From assembly GCA_947489425.1 (NCBI GenBank), contig CANLDL010000001.1, positions 620,001-684,000 of the forward strand: a stretch of DNA of 64,000 bases. Direction: 5' to 3'. The position numbers and the translations under genes were made by a program. Shown in pieces: positions 38,964 to 46,534 of this stretch. This stretch comes from an uncultured Pseudomonadales bacterium (GTDB taxonomy: Bacteria; Pseudomonadota; Gammaproteobacteria; Pseudomonadales; Cellvibrionaceae). A model generated the notes under the pieces. It searched no databases, had not been told where the DNA came from, and worked only from the letters and a program-made list of their open reading frames with translations. The stretch's first letter is position 1. Each line of letters starts with the position of its first letter.

Positions 38964-40022
38964 TCATTCATTGTTGTTAGCCATAGAATTTGTTTCTATT
39001 GATGAATAATTTGCAAGATGTACTGTGGATGTAGGAAAAGCACACTCTGCATCATGTTTATTAATAATACCTATGATGGACAGAAGCACACCCTCTTTTA
39101 TACGGTGGAACTCCTCCCATTGGGTTGTTTTTGTAAAGGTATAAATAAAAAAATCTAAAGAAGATGGAGCAAATTGATTAAAACTCACCATAAGTGTTTG
39201 CGTTGTATCTATATCTGGGTGATTTTGTAACATCTCACGTGTATCGCTCACAATATTCTGCATTTTATCTACATCATCGTAGCGTATACCTATTGTCTCG
39301 TAAATGCGGCGGTTAAGCATACGCGAGGGGTTTTCCAATGATATCTGTGTAAAAGTTGCATTGGGTACATATAAGGGGCGCTTATCAAAGGTTCTGATAC
39401 GCGTTAAACGCCAGCCAATGTCTTCTACAGTACCCTCAATTTCCTTATCGGGTGAGCGAACCCAGTCCCCTACTTTAAATGGCCTATCTAAATAAATAGT
39501 CAGACCACCAAAAAAATTGGCTAGTAGATCTTTTGCTGCAAAACCAACAGCAATGCCACCAATACCACCAAAAGCTAAAACACCAGAGATGCTATAACCC
39601 AGGTTTTGCATCACAATTAGTATAGCGGTAATAATAATCGCCGCGCGTAAGAGCTTACCAATAGCACTCGCAGTAGTCGCATCAACAACTTGTGGAGAGT
39701 CATTTACTCCCGTTAAATTGAGCTCTAATGCTTTGATTAGCCTAATCAAAAACCAACTAATAATCACAATAACACCAAGGGATCTTAGCTGTGTTGTTAG
39801 TTTGGCAATAGATGCATCGGCATAAAATGCAACTAAGTCCGCTGCGAGTGATATACCGATTAACCATATTAATAAGCGGCAAGGTAGATGCAGTGCACTA
39901 ATTAGAGCATCATCCCAAGGATTTTTAGTCTTCGTAGATTTATCGGCTATTTTATTTAAAAATATCTTTGTAAAAAATGCGGCCAATAGTGTTAATAAGA
40001 CAACCCCAAAAACAAAAAGCAC
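38964..40022 (-). CDS. Small-conductance mechanosensitive channel, MscS family
   Basis: At least 352 residues. Four membrane helices in the N-terminal half are followed by the MscS pore and upper beta domain (GVLAFGGIGGIAVGFAAKDLLANFFGGLTIYLDRPFKVGDWV, about residues 150-192) and a C-terminal alpha/beta domain. It releases osmolytes on membrane tension. The only canonical in-frame start is GTG at 40022, but reading frame and plausible sequence (IINKIEQWLDYEYTW) continue upstream, and GAGGG (40075-40079) stands seven bases before an ATT at 40065-40067. Start by a rare ATT codon is possible. It lies about 90 bases after nagZ. Confidence 0.9.
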   Translation of the reverse strand: MLFVFGVVLLTLLAAFFTKIFLNKIADKSTKTKNPWDDALISALHLPCRLLIWLIGISLAADLVAFYADASIAKLTTQLRSLGVIVIISWFLIRLIKALELNLTGVNDSPQVVDATTASAIGKLLRAAIIITAILIVMQNLGYSISGVLAFGGIGGIAVGFAAKDLLANFFGGLTIYLDRPFKVGDWVRSPDKEIEGTVEDIGWRLTRIRTFDKRPLYVPNATFTQISLENPSRMLNRRIYETIGIRYDDVDKMQNIVSDTREMLQNHPDIDTTQTLMVSFNQFAPSSLDFFIYTFTKTTQWEEFHRIKEGVLLSIIGIINKHDAECAFPTSTVHLANYSSIETNSMANNNE

Positions 40023-40115
40023 CCATGTATATTCGTAATCTAGCCACTGCTCAATTTTATTAATAATATGACTACCCTCAAACTTTTTACGCGATCTTAA
40101 AAGAATTAGTAACGG

Positions 40116-41159
40116 TTACGTTAACACCTGAATAATTTGTTGCGACAGCTGCCAACGTGACGATTGCTGCAATACATCCATTGGTAAAATTTGCACGTTG
40201 GATAAATGCTTAGCACTCATCGTCGAAAGCTTTGAAGAGAGCCCTTGTAATTTTTGCTCAGCCATAGCAAAGTTATCGCTACTTAATAGCTCAAGCGCAC
40301 CTTTACGGTTGTTGCACACCAAAACCATATCGCAGCCTGCCGCTAGTGCATGCTGAGCTCGTGAAACATACCCTCCCACAGAATGGGCACCTTTCATCGA
40401 TAAATCATCACTAAAAATCACGCCACTAAAGCCAAACTCTTCTCGAAGAATGGTTTGTAGCCAATACGGTGAAAACCCCACCGTATTATTTTTATCGACA
40501 CGTGGAAAAACAATATGTGCAGGCATAACCGCATCAAGCGCTGGTAGCAATTCAACAAAAGGGATTAAATCGTGCTCTGCAATATCAGCAAACTCCCGCT
40601 CATCAACGGGTTGCACCAAATGACTATCTACGGTGACACTACCGTGCCCAGGAAAATGCTTCCCTGTGGTTGCCATACCTGCCTCATGCATCCCCTCCAT
40701 CCAAGCACCTGCTAGTGCCGTTACTTCATGGGGTTTAGGAGAAAAGGATCGATCGGCAACGATTGTGCACTTGTTATCGTCGACATCTAATACTGGAGCA
40801 AAACTAAAATCTACACCAACAGCAAGCAATTCGCTCGCCATTAGCCACCCTGTATTTTTGACCATACTAAGACACGCATCAGCGTTTTTGCGATAAAGCG
40901 GCAGAAACTTCTGCACAGCAGGTAATCGAGTAAAACCTTGTGTAAATCGCTGTACACGTCCGCCTTCCTGATCGACAGCAATTAAGAGTTCAGGGCGAAG
41001 TGCCCTTATAGAGTCACTGAGTGCCTTAATTTGACTGGGCGACTCATAATTTCGTCCAAAGTAGATCACTCCGCCCACGTAAGGATGCAGTAATAATTCT
41101 TTTTCATCGTCCTGCAGTACAGTCCCTGCAAGATCTAGCATAATCGGGCCTAAAAGCAT
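40116..41159 (-). CDS. nagZ: Beta-N-acetylhexosaminidase (muropeptide recycling)
   Basis: A 347-residue cytosolic glycoside hydrolase family 3 enzyme that removes N-acetylglucosamine from anhydro-muropeptides during cell-wall recycling. Signature KHFPGHGSVTVDSHL (about residues 162-176) and the catalytic-nucleophile region GFSGVIFSDDLSMKG (about 240-254) are intact. It is divergent from lexA, the Pseudomonas arrangement except that psrA is missing between them. No signal peptide, as expected. Confidence 0.96.
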   Translation of the reverse strand: MLLGPIMLDLAGTVLQDDEKELLLHPYVGGVIYFGRNYESPSQIKALSDSIRALRPELLIAVDQEGGRVQRFTQGFTRLPAVQKFLPLYRKNADACLSMVKNTGWLMASELLAVGVDFSFAPVLDVDDNKCTIVADRSFSPKPHEVTALAGAWMEGMHEAGMATTGKHFPGHGSVTVDSHLVQPVDEREFADIAEHDLIPFVELLPALDAVMPAHIVFPRVDKNNTVGFSPYWLQTILREEFGFSGVIFSDDLSMKGAHSVGGYVSRAQHALAAGCDMVLVCNNRKGALELLSSDNFAMAEQKLQGLSSKLSTMSAKHLSNVQILPMDVLQQSSRWQLSQQIIQVLT

Positions 41160-41315
41160 TTTTGTTCCTTAAATTTGTTTTTCAAAAGCCTATTTATTAC
41201 AAAAAATATAAAAGAATCAGTAACTTGCCAAATTTATTTGAGACAATATATAGATTATGTAAATCCCGTCAAGCGTAAAACTACATTTTATATAAATTAC
41301 TCGTAGCAATTAAAC

Positions 41316-41369
41316 TTGCATGCAATTAACAACTACTGTATAAATAACCACATCTGTATAAATAACCAA
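41316..41369 (+). promoter_or_regulatory. lexA promoter with two tandem LexA boxes
   Basis: Two copies of CTGTATAAATAACCA, at 41336-41350 and 41354-41368, are spaced 18 bases apart. Each matches the left half and spacer of the pseudomonad LexA box (CTGTATAAATAACCAG) except the last base (C and A). A possible -35 TTGCAT (41316-41321) and -10 TATAAA (41339-41344), 17 bases apart, overlap the first box, so LexA would block its own promoter. Confidence 0.85.
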
Positions 41370-41419
41370 TGTACAAATACCCATAACCGTTATAACACCA
41401 TGACGAAAAGGACAAAAGA

Positions 41420-42025
41420 ATGCTCAAATTAACATCACGACAAGAGCAAGTATTAAATTTAATTAAAGACCATATAAGCGAGACGGGGTACCCCCCAACC
41501 CGCGCTGATATTGCCAGGCAGTTAGGGTTCAAATCCGCAAATGCTGCAGAAGAACATCTACGTGCACTCGCTCGAAAAGGTTTCATAGAAATAGTGCCTG
41601 GTGCTTCTCGTGGTATTCGCTTACCAGAGTCCAAAAATCAAGGGATTCCTATTGTTGGTAGAGTTGCTGCCGGTAGCCCTATTTTAGCTGAGGAACACAT
41701 AGAAGATTACTGTGAATTAAAACCTAACTTCTTTTCACCTGCCGCTGATTACTTTTTACAAGTACATGGCGAGAGCATGATAGATATAGGGATTTTTGAT
41801 GGTGATTTATTAGCTGTACACAGCACAACCCAAGTACACAACGGGCAGATTGTTGTAGCTCGTATTGGCGAAGAAGTTACTGTTAAGCGCTTTCAACAAG
41901 ATAAAGGAAGCAACATTGTTAAGCTAATCGCTGAAAATAAAGATTATGATCCCATTATCGTTGATTTAGAGCATGAAGCTTTTGCTATAGAGGGTTTAAG
42001 TGTTGGTGTACTAAGGCAACACTAG
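41420..42025 (+). CDS. lexA: SOS regulon repressor LexA
   Basis: A 201-residue repressor and self-cleaving protease. The winged-helix DNA-binding domain covers about residues 1-65 ([30 protein letters not shown]). The Ala84-Gly85 cleavage site (GRVAAGSP), catalytic Ser119 ([10 protein letters not shown]) and Lys156 (TVKRFQ) stand at the same positions as in E. coli. It represses itself and probably sulA next door through the two upstream boxes. AAAGGA precedes the start. Confidence 0.98.
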   Translation: MLKLTSRQEQVLNLIKDHISETGYPPTRADIARQLGFKSANAAEEHLRALARKGFIEIVPGASRGIRLPESKNQGIPIVGRVAAGSPILAEEHIEDYCELKPNFFSPAADYFLQVHGESMIDIGIFDGDLLAVHSTTQVHNGQIVVARIGEEVTVKRFQQDKGSNIVKLIAENKDYDPIIVDLEHEAFAIEGLSVGVLRQH

Positions 42026-42111
42026 TTAATTAATTAAAATTATATAAATAAATATTAGGGATATGTTTAAAGTTACAAAATAATACAGGGATGTATTCAA
42101 GAGAGGCTGCT

Positions 42112-42567
42112 ATGAATACTTTACGTGAAAATATAAACACACAAAGACAATTAAATAATGATTCTCAATATGCTATCAAATGCAGAATGACAGAAGTTAT
42201 TATTCCACAGGGGCAAAATAGTAACCATATTTTAATGCCTCTAGTCGCCTCACTTAGCAAGCAACAAGAACAAGATAGTTTACATGGCAGCCCAGAGCGC
42301 TGGGTAACCTGGATTACTAATCGTAAACCTAGCAAACAACAACTAGACTTTTTTGGTAGCGATAACACTAATATTCGTATTATACATACCGATACACAAC
42401 AGGATAATCGCTGGATAATTTGGGAAGCACTCAGCAAGGGCAATAGCCATACAGTTATTGCCGACATTGAGAGTGTTTCTAAAAATGATATCGAACAACT
42501 TGAAGTAGCTGCAACGCAGGGTGATTGCGTCGGGATTTTAACAAGATCAATTAATACATTACATTAA
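42112..42567 (+). CDS. sulA: Cell division inhibitor SulA
   Basis: A 151-residue protein that binds FtsZ and stops division during the SOS response. MTEVIIPQGQNSNHILMPLVASLS and RWVTWITNRKPSKQQLDFFG followed by WIIWEALSKGNSHTVIADIES are typical of SulA. I chose the ATG at 42112, preceded by GAGAG, over an in-frame ATG at 42091 that lacks a spaced ribosome-binding site. No LexA box was seen in the 86-base gap, so it is probably transcribed with lexA, as in Pseudomonas. Confidence 0.92.
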   Translation: MNTLRENINTQRQLNNDSQYAIKCRMTEVIIPQGQNSNHILMPLVASLSKQQEQDSLHGSPERWVTWITNRKPSKQQLDFFGSDNTNIRIIHTDTQQDNRWIIWEALSKGNSHTVIADIESVSKNDIEQLEVAATQGDCVGILTRSINTLH

Positions 42568-42622
42568 TGATAAAACAGCCTTTCAATATTTAAGTAATTT
42601 ATGCATTGCAGTTTTATACGCT

Positions 42623-43006
42623 CTACCTAATATAGATTGATAATTCGATTAAGTTTCCATCAGGGTCTCGTATATAAACAGATTCAATACTACCGACTGC
42701 GCCAGTTCGCACTACTGGCCCCTCTTCAATCTCCACTTGATGTACAGCTAAATGCTCGATAATTTTCTCAATACTTTCATCATAAATGAGGCAGATATCT
42801 CCGCTACCAGCCGTTGGGTTTTTCGCATGAGGAAGGAACTCTGCACCGACTTCGTGTAGATTAATTTTTTGAGATCCGCAACGAACAGCTTGCTTGCCCT
42901 CACCAAAAGTTAATGCTTCAAACCCTAAAACATCTTTATAGAATGCGACAGTTACATCAATAGATGCAACTGTCAGCACTATGTGATCAATACTATTTAA
43001 GTTCAC
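42623..43006 (-). CDS. VOC-family (glyoxalase-like) protein
   Basis: A 127-residue vicinal-oxygen-chelate protein with two beta-alpha-beta-beta-beta repeats. Metal-ligand positions are visible in IDHIVLTVASI, INLHEVGAEF and the C-terminal GNLIELSIYI. The family includes dioxygenases, glyoxalases and resistance proteins; the substrate cannot be predicted. It is convergent with sulA and 15 bases downstream of the PEBP-like gene on the same strand. Confidence 0.9.
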   Translation of the reverse strand: MNLNSIDHIVLTVASIDVTVAFYKDVLGFEALTFGEGKQAVRCGSQKINLHEVGAEFLPHAKNPTAGSGDICLIYDESIEKIIEHLAVHQVEIEEGPVVRTGAVGSIESVYIRDPDGNLIELSIYIR

Positions 43007-43021
43007 TATTTTTACCGGAAT

Positions 43022-43567
43022 CTAGCGAGTGTAGACAGCGGTAATGCTGTCACTATCTATCGCATTCGCTTTAGTCATAAAACCAACCAGCGCGGGGCTT
43101 GCCGATGCGTCAAGATTGAGCTTTTCAACACCTAAGGCGTAAACAGTAAAAATGTAGCGATGTACCTCGCCTGGTGGTGGGCAGGCTCCTCCGAATTGTT
43201 TAGTGCCATAGTCCGTGCGCGCCTCAACAGTGCCAATCGGCATTTTACCGCTATCGCTGGCATCTCTCGGCAACATTTGGGTAGTAGCTGGAATATTAAA
43301 TGCTACCCAATGCCACCAACCAGAACCCGTCGGGGCATCTGGATCGTATGCTGTTACAACAAAACTCTTAGTGCCTTTTGGTGCGCCACTCCATGAAAGC
43401 TGAGGTGACTGATTATTCCCTTCGCAACCAAATCCCTTAAAAACATGATTAATAGAAAGTGGGCCGCCCTCTACGATATCTGAACTGGATAATTCTAAGT
43501 TTTCAGCAACTGCTGACAATGAGCTAAACGCACTTAATACTGCTACTGTAAAAATTTGTTTGAACAT
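43022..43567 (-). CDS. YbhB/YbcL-type PEBP (Raf kinase inhibitor-like) exported protein
   Basis: A 181-residue protein with a signal peptide (about 1-21, ending SAVA) and a phosphatidylethanolamine-binding-protein fold (YDPDAPTGSGWWHWVAFNIPA, then CPPPGEVHRYIFTVYAL). Bacterial members bind small anionic ligands but have no settled function. Two conserved Cys residues (FGCEGN and GGACPP) may form a periplasmic disulfide. Confidence 0.92.
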   Translation of the reverse strand: MFKQIFTVAVLSAFSSLSAVAENLELSSSDIVEGGPLSINHVFKGFGCEGNNQSPQLSWSGAPKGTKSFVVTAYDPDAPTGSGWWHWVAFNIPATTQMLPRDASDSGKMPIGTVEARTDYGTKQFGGACPPPGEVHRYIFTVYALGVEKLNLDASASPALVGFMTKANAIDSDSITAVYTR

Positions 43568-43658
43568 AATTATCTCCGATTAAAAATACATTGCAGTAGT
43601 ATCTAATAATTACCTTGAAGCAACTTCCATCTTGAGATCAGATACTATCAAAATTCGT

Positions 43659-44447
43659 TCAATGCTTAGAAGTAGTTGCCCTAAGTACTCTTGGAGGAAT
43701 ATCAAATCGGGATTTAAACGCATCGGTGAAATGAGAGGGGGTTGAAAAGCCACAATCTAATGCGATTTGTGAGATGGGTTGCTGGGTGGATTGAAGCTTT
43801 GTTAAACCGTACTCAAGGCGTACATCCATGATAATACTTGACAGAGATGTTTTTAATTCCTTGAGTTTTCGGCGCAGCGTAGCTTCACTGAACCCAAATT
43901 CAGTGGCGACTTCACTGGAGCGCCATTTTTTAGAAACATCACTTGCAATAAAATCACGCAATTGACAATCAAGGGGTTTTACTGAGATCGTAGAGAGTTC
44001 AACGCCCATAGATTTTAGCCAAACCAAAGGCTCAAGTAAATAATGATGTTTTATCTCATTAGGCAACTCACTGCTAGATATCAACTGCTCTAAACCTTGA
44101 ACTCTTGAGATAAATTCAGCGGAGCAATATTTAATATGAATGGCCGAAGATATTTTAGAAAAAGCCTTTTGTTGTGAAAAAATCTCAGCAACCATGTCAT
44201 CGGAATAACATATACAGTATGCTTGGTAATCAACCCCTGAAAGAATACGGTTTTCTAAAGTAATAAATGTACCCGATGGAAATATAAGTAACTGACCAGG
44301 ATATACAGTTAAGCTGTTGTCTGTTTCAGGGTGAAGTTGTTTAGAGCCAACTTGCACAAAGACAAGCATAGTTTTATGCATATAGAGATTTCGAAAGGTC
44401 TGAGTCGTAGATTGAGTTATTCGAAAAACTTGCACATTATTGTTCAT
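43659..44447 (-). CDS. AraC-family transcriptional regulator
   Basis: A 262-residue regulator with a cupin-like N-terminal sensor (about 1-140) and two C-terminal helix-turn-helix motifs (about 160-255): SSEVATEFGFSEATLRRKLKELK and ISQIALDCGFSTPSHFTDAFKSRF. The ligand is unknown. It lies between the PEBP-like gene and the hydrolase gene on the same strand and may regulate one of them. Confidence 0.92.
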   Translation of the reverse strand: MNNNVQVFRITQSTTQTFRNLYMHKTMLVFVQVGSKQLHPETDNSLTVYPGQLLIFPSGTFITLENRILSGVDYQAYCICYSDDMVAEIFSQQKAFSKISSAIHIKYCSAEFISRVQGLEQLISSSELPNEIKHHYLLEPLVWLKSMGVELSTISVKPLDCQLRDFIASDVSKKWRSSEVATEFGFSEATLRRKLKELKTSLSSIIMDVRLEYGLTKLQSTQQPISQIALDCGFSTPSHFTDAFKSRFDIPPRVLRATTSKH

Positions 44448-44651
44448 TAAATACCCTAGACATTCGAACTTAAATTAAAAAACCCTGATCTTACTTTACC
44501 AATATCATTCATTGGTTTGTCTTTTAAAGTTACCACCACCTAAGAAGCACTCAAGGATACAATGATACTGATACAAAATAAATTCAAATTACTATAAAAA
44601 ATAACAAAGATAATCAACAACGCTTTAGTGGCCACACATTTACCATAGCTA

Positions 44652-45827
44652 TCATTCACTGTCTGCTTCTAATTTTAAAATAGTATCTGCTATTTTTTCA
44701 CCTTGAAACTCTTCAATGAAATGCCCATAGTCTTTATAGACATGAATATTATCACGTAATTCTGGTAGTGCTGCACACCACTGCTCAATAACCTCAGGCT
44801 TACCGCAGGGATCATAATCACCAAAATGAGCAGCAACCGGAATATTTCGACGAACTTCATCATTTACTAAATCAGTAATATTCTCATCTTCGCTTTGCTT
44901 ACCTTCAATTACAGCGTACTCTTGTATCTCACGTTCGCATTCGGGACTCTTACTAGCATCCACAAAACCATTACCCCAACATAGGGGCAACTGATATTGT
45001 ATTTGCTGATAAAACTCTACATTACTTTGCTCACCAAGAGCCCTATCCTTATATTGATAACCATAACCCCAATAAGGCGTTTGTAACACATTGCGTTTAG
45101 AGCTTTTTGCATTCGCTTTTGTGCGGAAAGACTCAGAAAAAACCCAACTGGGTGTATTTTTAGGTATTAAACGTAAAGCAAAAATTAACTGTGTATAAAA
45201 TGCTCTCGCATACAGTTTTATTAAAGAGCCTTTATTTGCATCTTTTAAAACAGTTGCGGCAACACCACCCCAAAGGCTACAAGGTATAAGATGGCCAAAA
45301 TGACTCCAAGAAAGATATCTGAGCGGCCAATTAGCATAAGTAATTCCCTTTTTAGGCATAGGAAACACCGTAGAATTTAAAACTACTAATTTATCGACAC
45401 GATACATTTGATTCAAAAATGCACCTATACCAATAGGACCACCCCAATCGTGTACAACGAGGGTTATATTACTTAAGTCCAAATATTCAATTAAAGTTTT
45501 AAGGTTAGCTGCATGATGCATATCGATCATTTCAAAGCTTGCCTGATCAGACAACCCACAGCCGATATTATCGAGTGCAATTATTCGCAGCGATACACCA
45601 GATTGATTTAGCGAATTTATAATATGGCGATAGGTATAAGAGCACTCTGGGTTACCGTGTACGAATAAAACTGTCGTGTCACTTGGCGTACATTTTGTTT
45701 GGTAGTCGTAATAAAAGAGTTTTTTACCTTTATCTATACCGTTGGGGATAACAAACCATTTATCACTACCTTTTGGGCAATAATCATCGGGCACACTAGT
45801 TAGTGGAGTATTTGATTTAATTTGCAA
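44652..45827 (-). CDS. Alpha/beta hydrolase, haloalkane dehalogenase-like
   Basis: A 391-residue hydrolase. The nucleophile Asp sits in VVHDWGGPIG with the adjacent Trp used by haloalkane dehalogenases for halide binding; LFVHGNPECSYTYRHII holds the oxyanion Asn and the C-terminal His is in YKDYGHFIEEF. The acid partner may be in FGDYDPCG. It is some 90 residues longer than typical dehalogenases, with an inserted cap region (about 205-315). Asp-nucleophile relatives include dehalogenases and epoxide hydrolases; true substrate unknown. No signal peptide. Confidence 0.82.
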   Translation of the reverse strand: MQIKSNTPLTSVPDDYCPKGSDKWFVIPNGIDKGKKLFYYDYQTKCTPSDTTVLFVHGNPECSYTYRHIINSLNQSGVSLRIIALDNIGCGLSDQASFEMIDMHHAANLKTLIEYLDLSNITLVVHDWGGPIGIGAFLNQMYRVDKLVVLNSTVFPMPKKGITYANWPLRYLSWSHFGHLIPCSLWGGVAATVLKDANKGSLIKLYARAFYTQLIFALRLIPKNTPSWVFSESFRTKANAKSSKRNVLQTPYWGYGYQYKDRALGEQSNVEFYQQIQYQLPLCWGNGFVDASKSPECEREIQEYAVIEGKQSEDENITDLVNDEVRRNIPVAAHFGDYDPCGKPEVIEQWCAALPELRDNIHVYKDYGHFIEEFQGEKIADTILKLEADSE

Positions 45828-45883
45828 ACTACTGCTTCCCTAAATTTAGACAATATTAAATACCCGAAAAATATTAAAAAGCT

Positions 45884-46462
45884 TTAGTATTCTAATAAAT
45901 ATTCTCGTTGCCTATCTATCAAGTCTTGGAGCTCTTGGAGCAGATTTTTAATCATTTTAATATCGGCCAAATCGACCTTTACTTGATCCATATCGAAAAG
46001 ATTAATTTTTGTTGCTGCAATACTTTTAGTAACATCACTAGTTGATGAATAACTTAGTTGATCGCGACGCACTCTATTTTCTTCTTGTTCTTGCTTAGAG
46101 CCAATAGAGCTTAAACTTTCGAATAGCCTGCATAACTCAAAAAGCCCACTACTCTTTTGACTGTATAAATTTTGTAGCTCATTGAATTCAGACATATTCA
46201 TAAAATTTTGTTTTTGACCATCAAAAACATCAGCTAAATTAAGACCTCTATCTTCTAAAGCTGGCCTTTGATGATGGAATAACAGCTCATTACAATAAGA
46301 TACACAAGCAAAATATAGTTGTAATAAAATAGAGTCAATGTAGGCTTGTCTTTCTGAAGCAATAGAGGATATTGCCTGGTGATTGCTATAGGCTTCAATA
46401 AGAAACCGAGCGGCACTTAAACGTCGATTAACTTGAGACGAATACGAATAATCTCGCTCCAT
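45884..46462 (-). CDS. Conserved hypothetical protein downstream of topA (DUF6586-like)
   Basis: A 192-residue helical soluble protein, 72 bases after topA on the same strand. YSSQVNRRLSAARFLIEAYSNHQ and the helix YIDSILLQLYFACVSYCNELLFHH recall the uncharacterised DUF6586 proteins encoded next to topA in pseudomonads, as far as I remember; this is a resemblance, not a confirmed match. A central 50-residue segment is polar and probably flexible. Function unknown. Confidence 0.7.
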   Translation of the reverse strand: MERDYSYSSQVNRRLSAARFLIEAYSNHQAISSIASERQAYIDSILLQLYFACVSYCNELLFHHQRPALEDRGLNLADVFDGQKQNFMNMSEFNELQNLYSQKSSGLFELCRLFESLSSIGSKQEQEENRVRRDQLSYSSTSDVTKSIAATKINLFDMDQVKVDLADIKMIKNLLQELQDLIDRQREYLLEY

Positions 46463-46496
46463 TACTTATCCCGATAGCTATATAAAACTACTGTGG

Positions 46497-46527
46497 CTAG
46501 AGCAAGCCACTTAAGGCTTAGCTCTAG
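46497..46527 (-). terminator. Hairpin after topA
   Basis: CTAGAGC-AAGCC pairs with GGCT(TA)GCTCTAG with one bulge, eight bases after the topA stop. No U-run follows, so it may slow or process the transcript before the downstream gene rather than end it. Confidence 0.4.
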
Positions 46528-46534
46528 CTAATGA

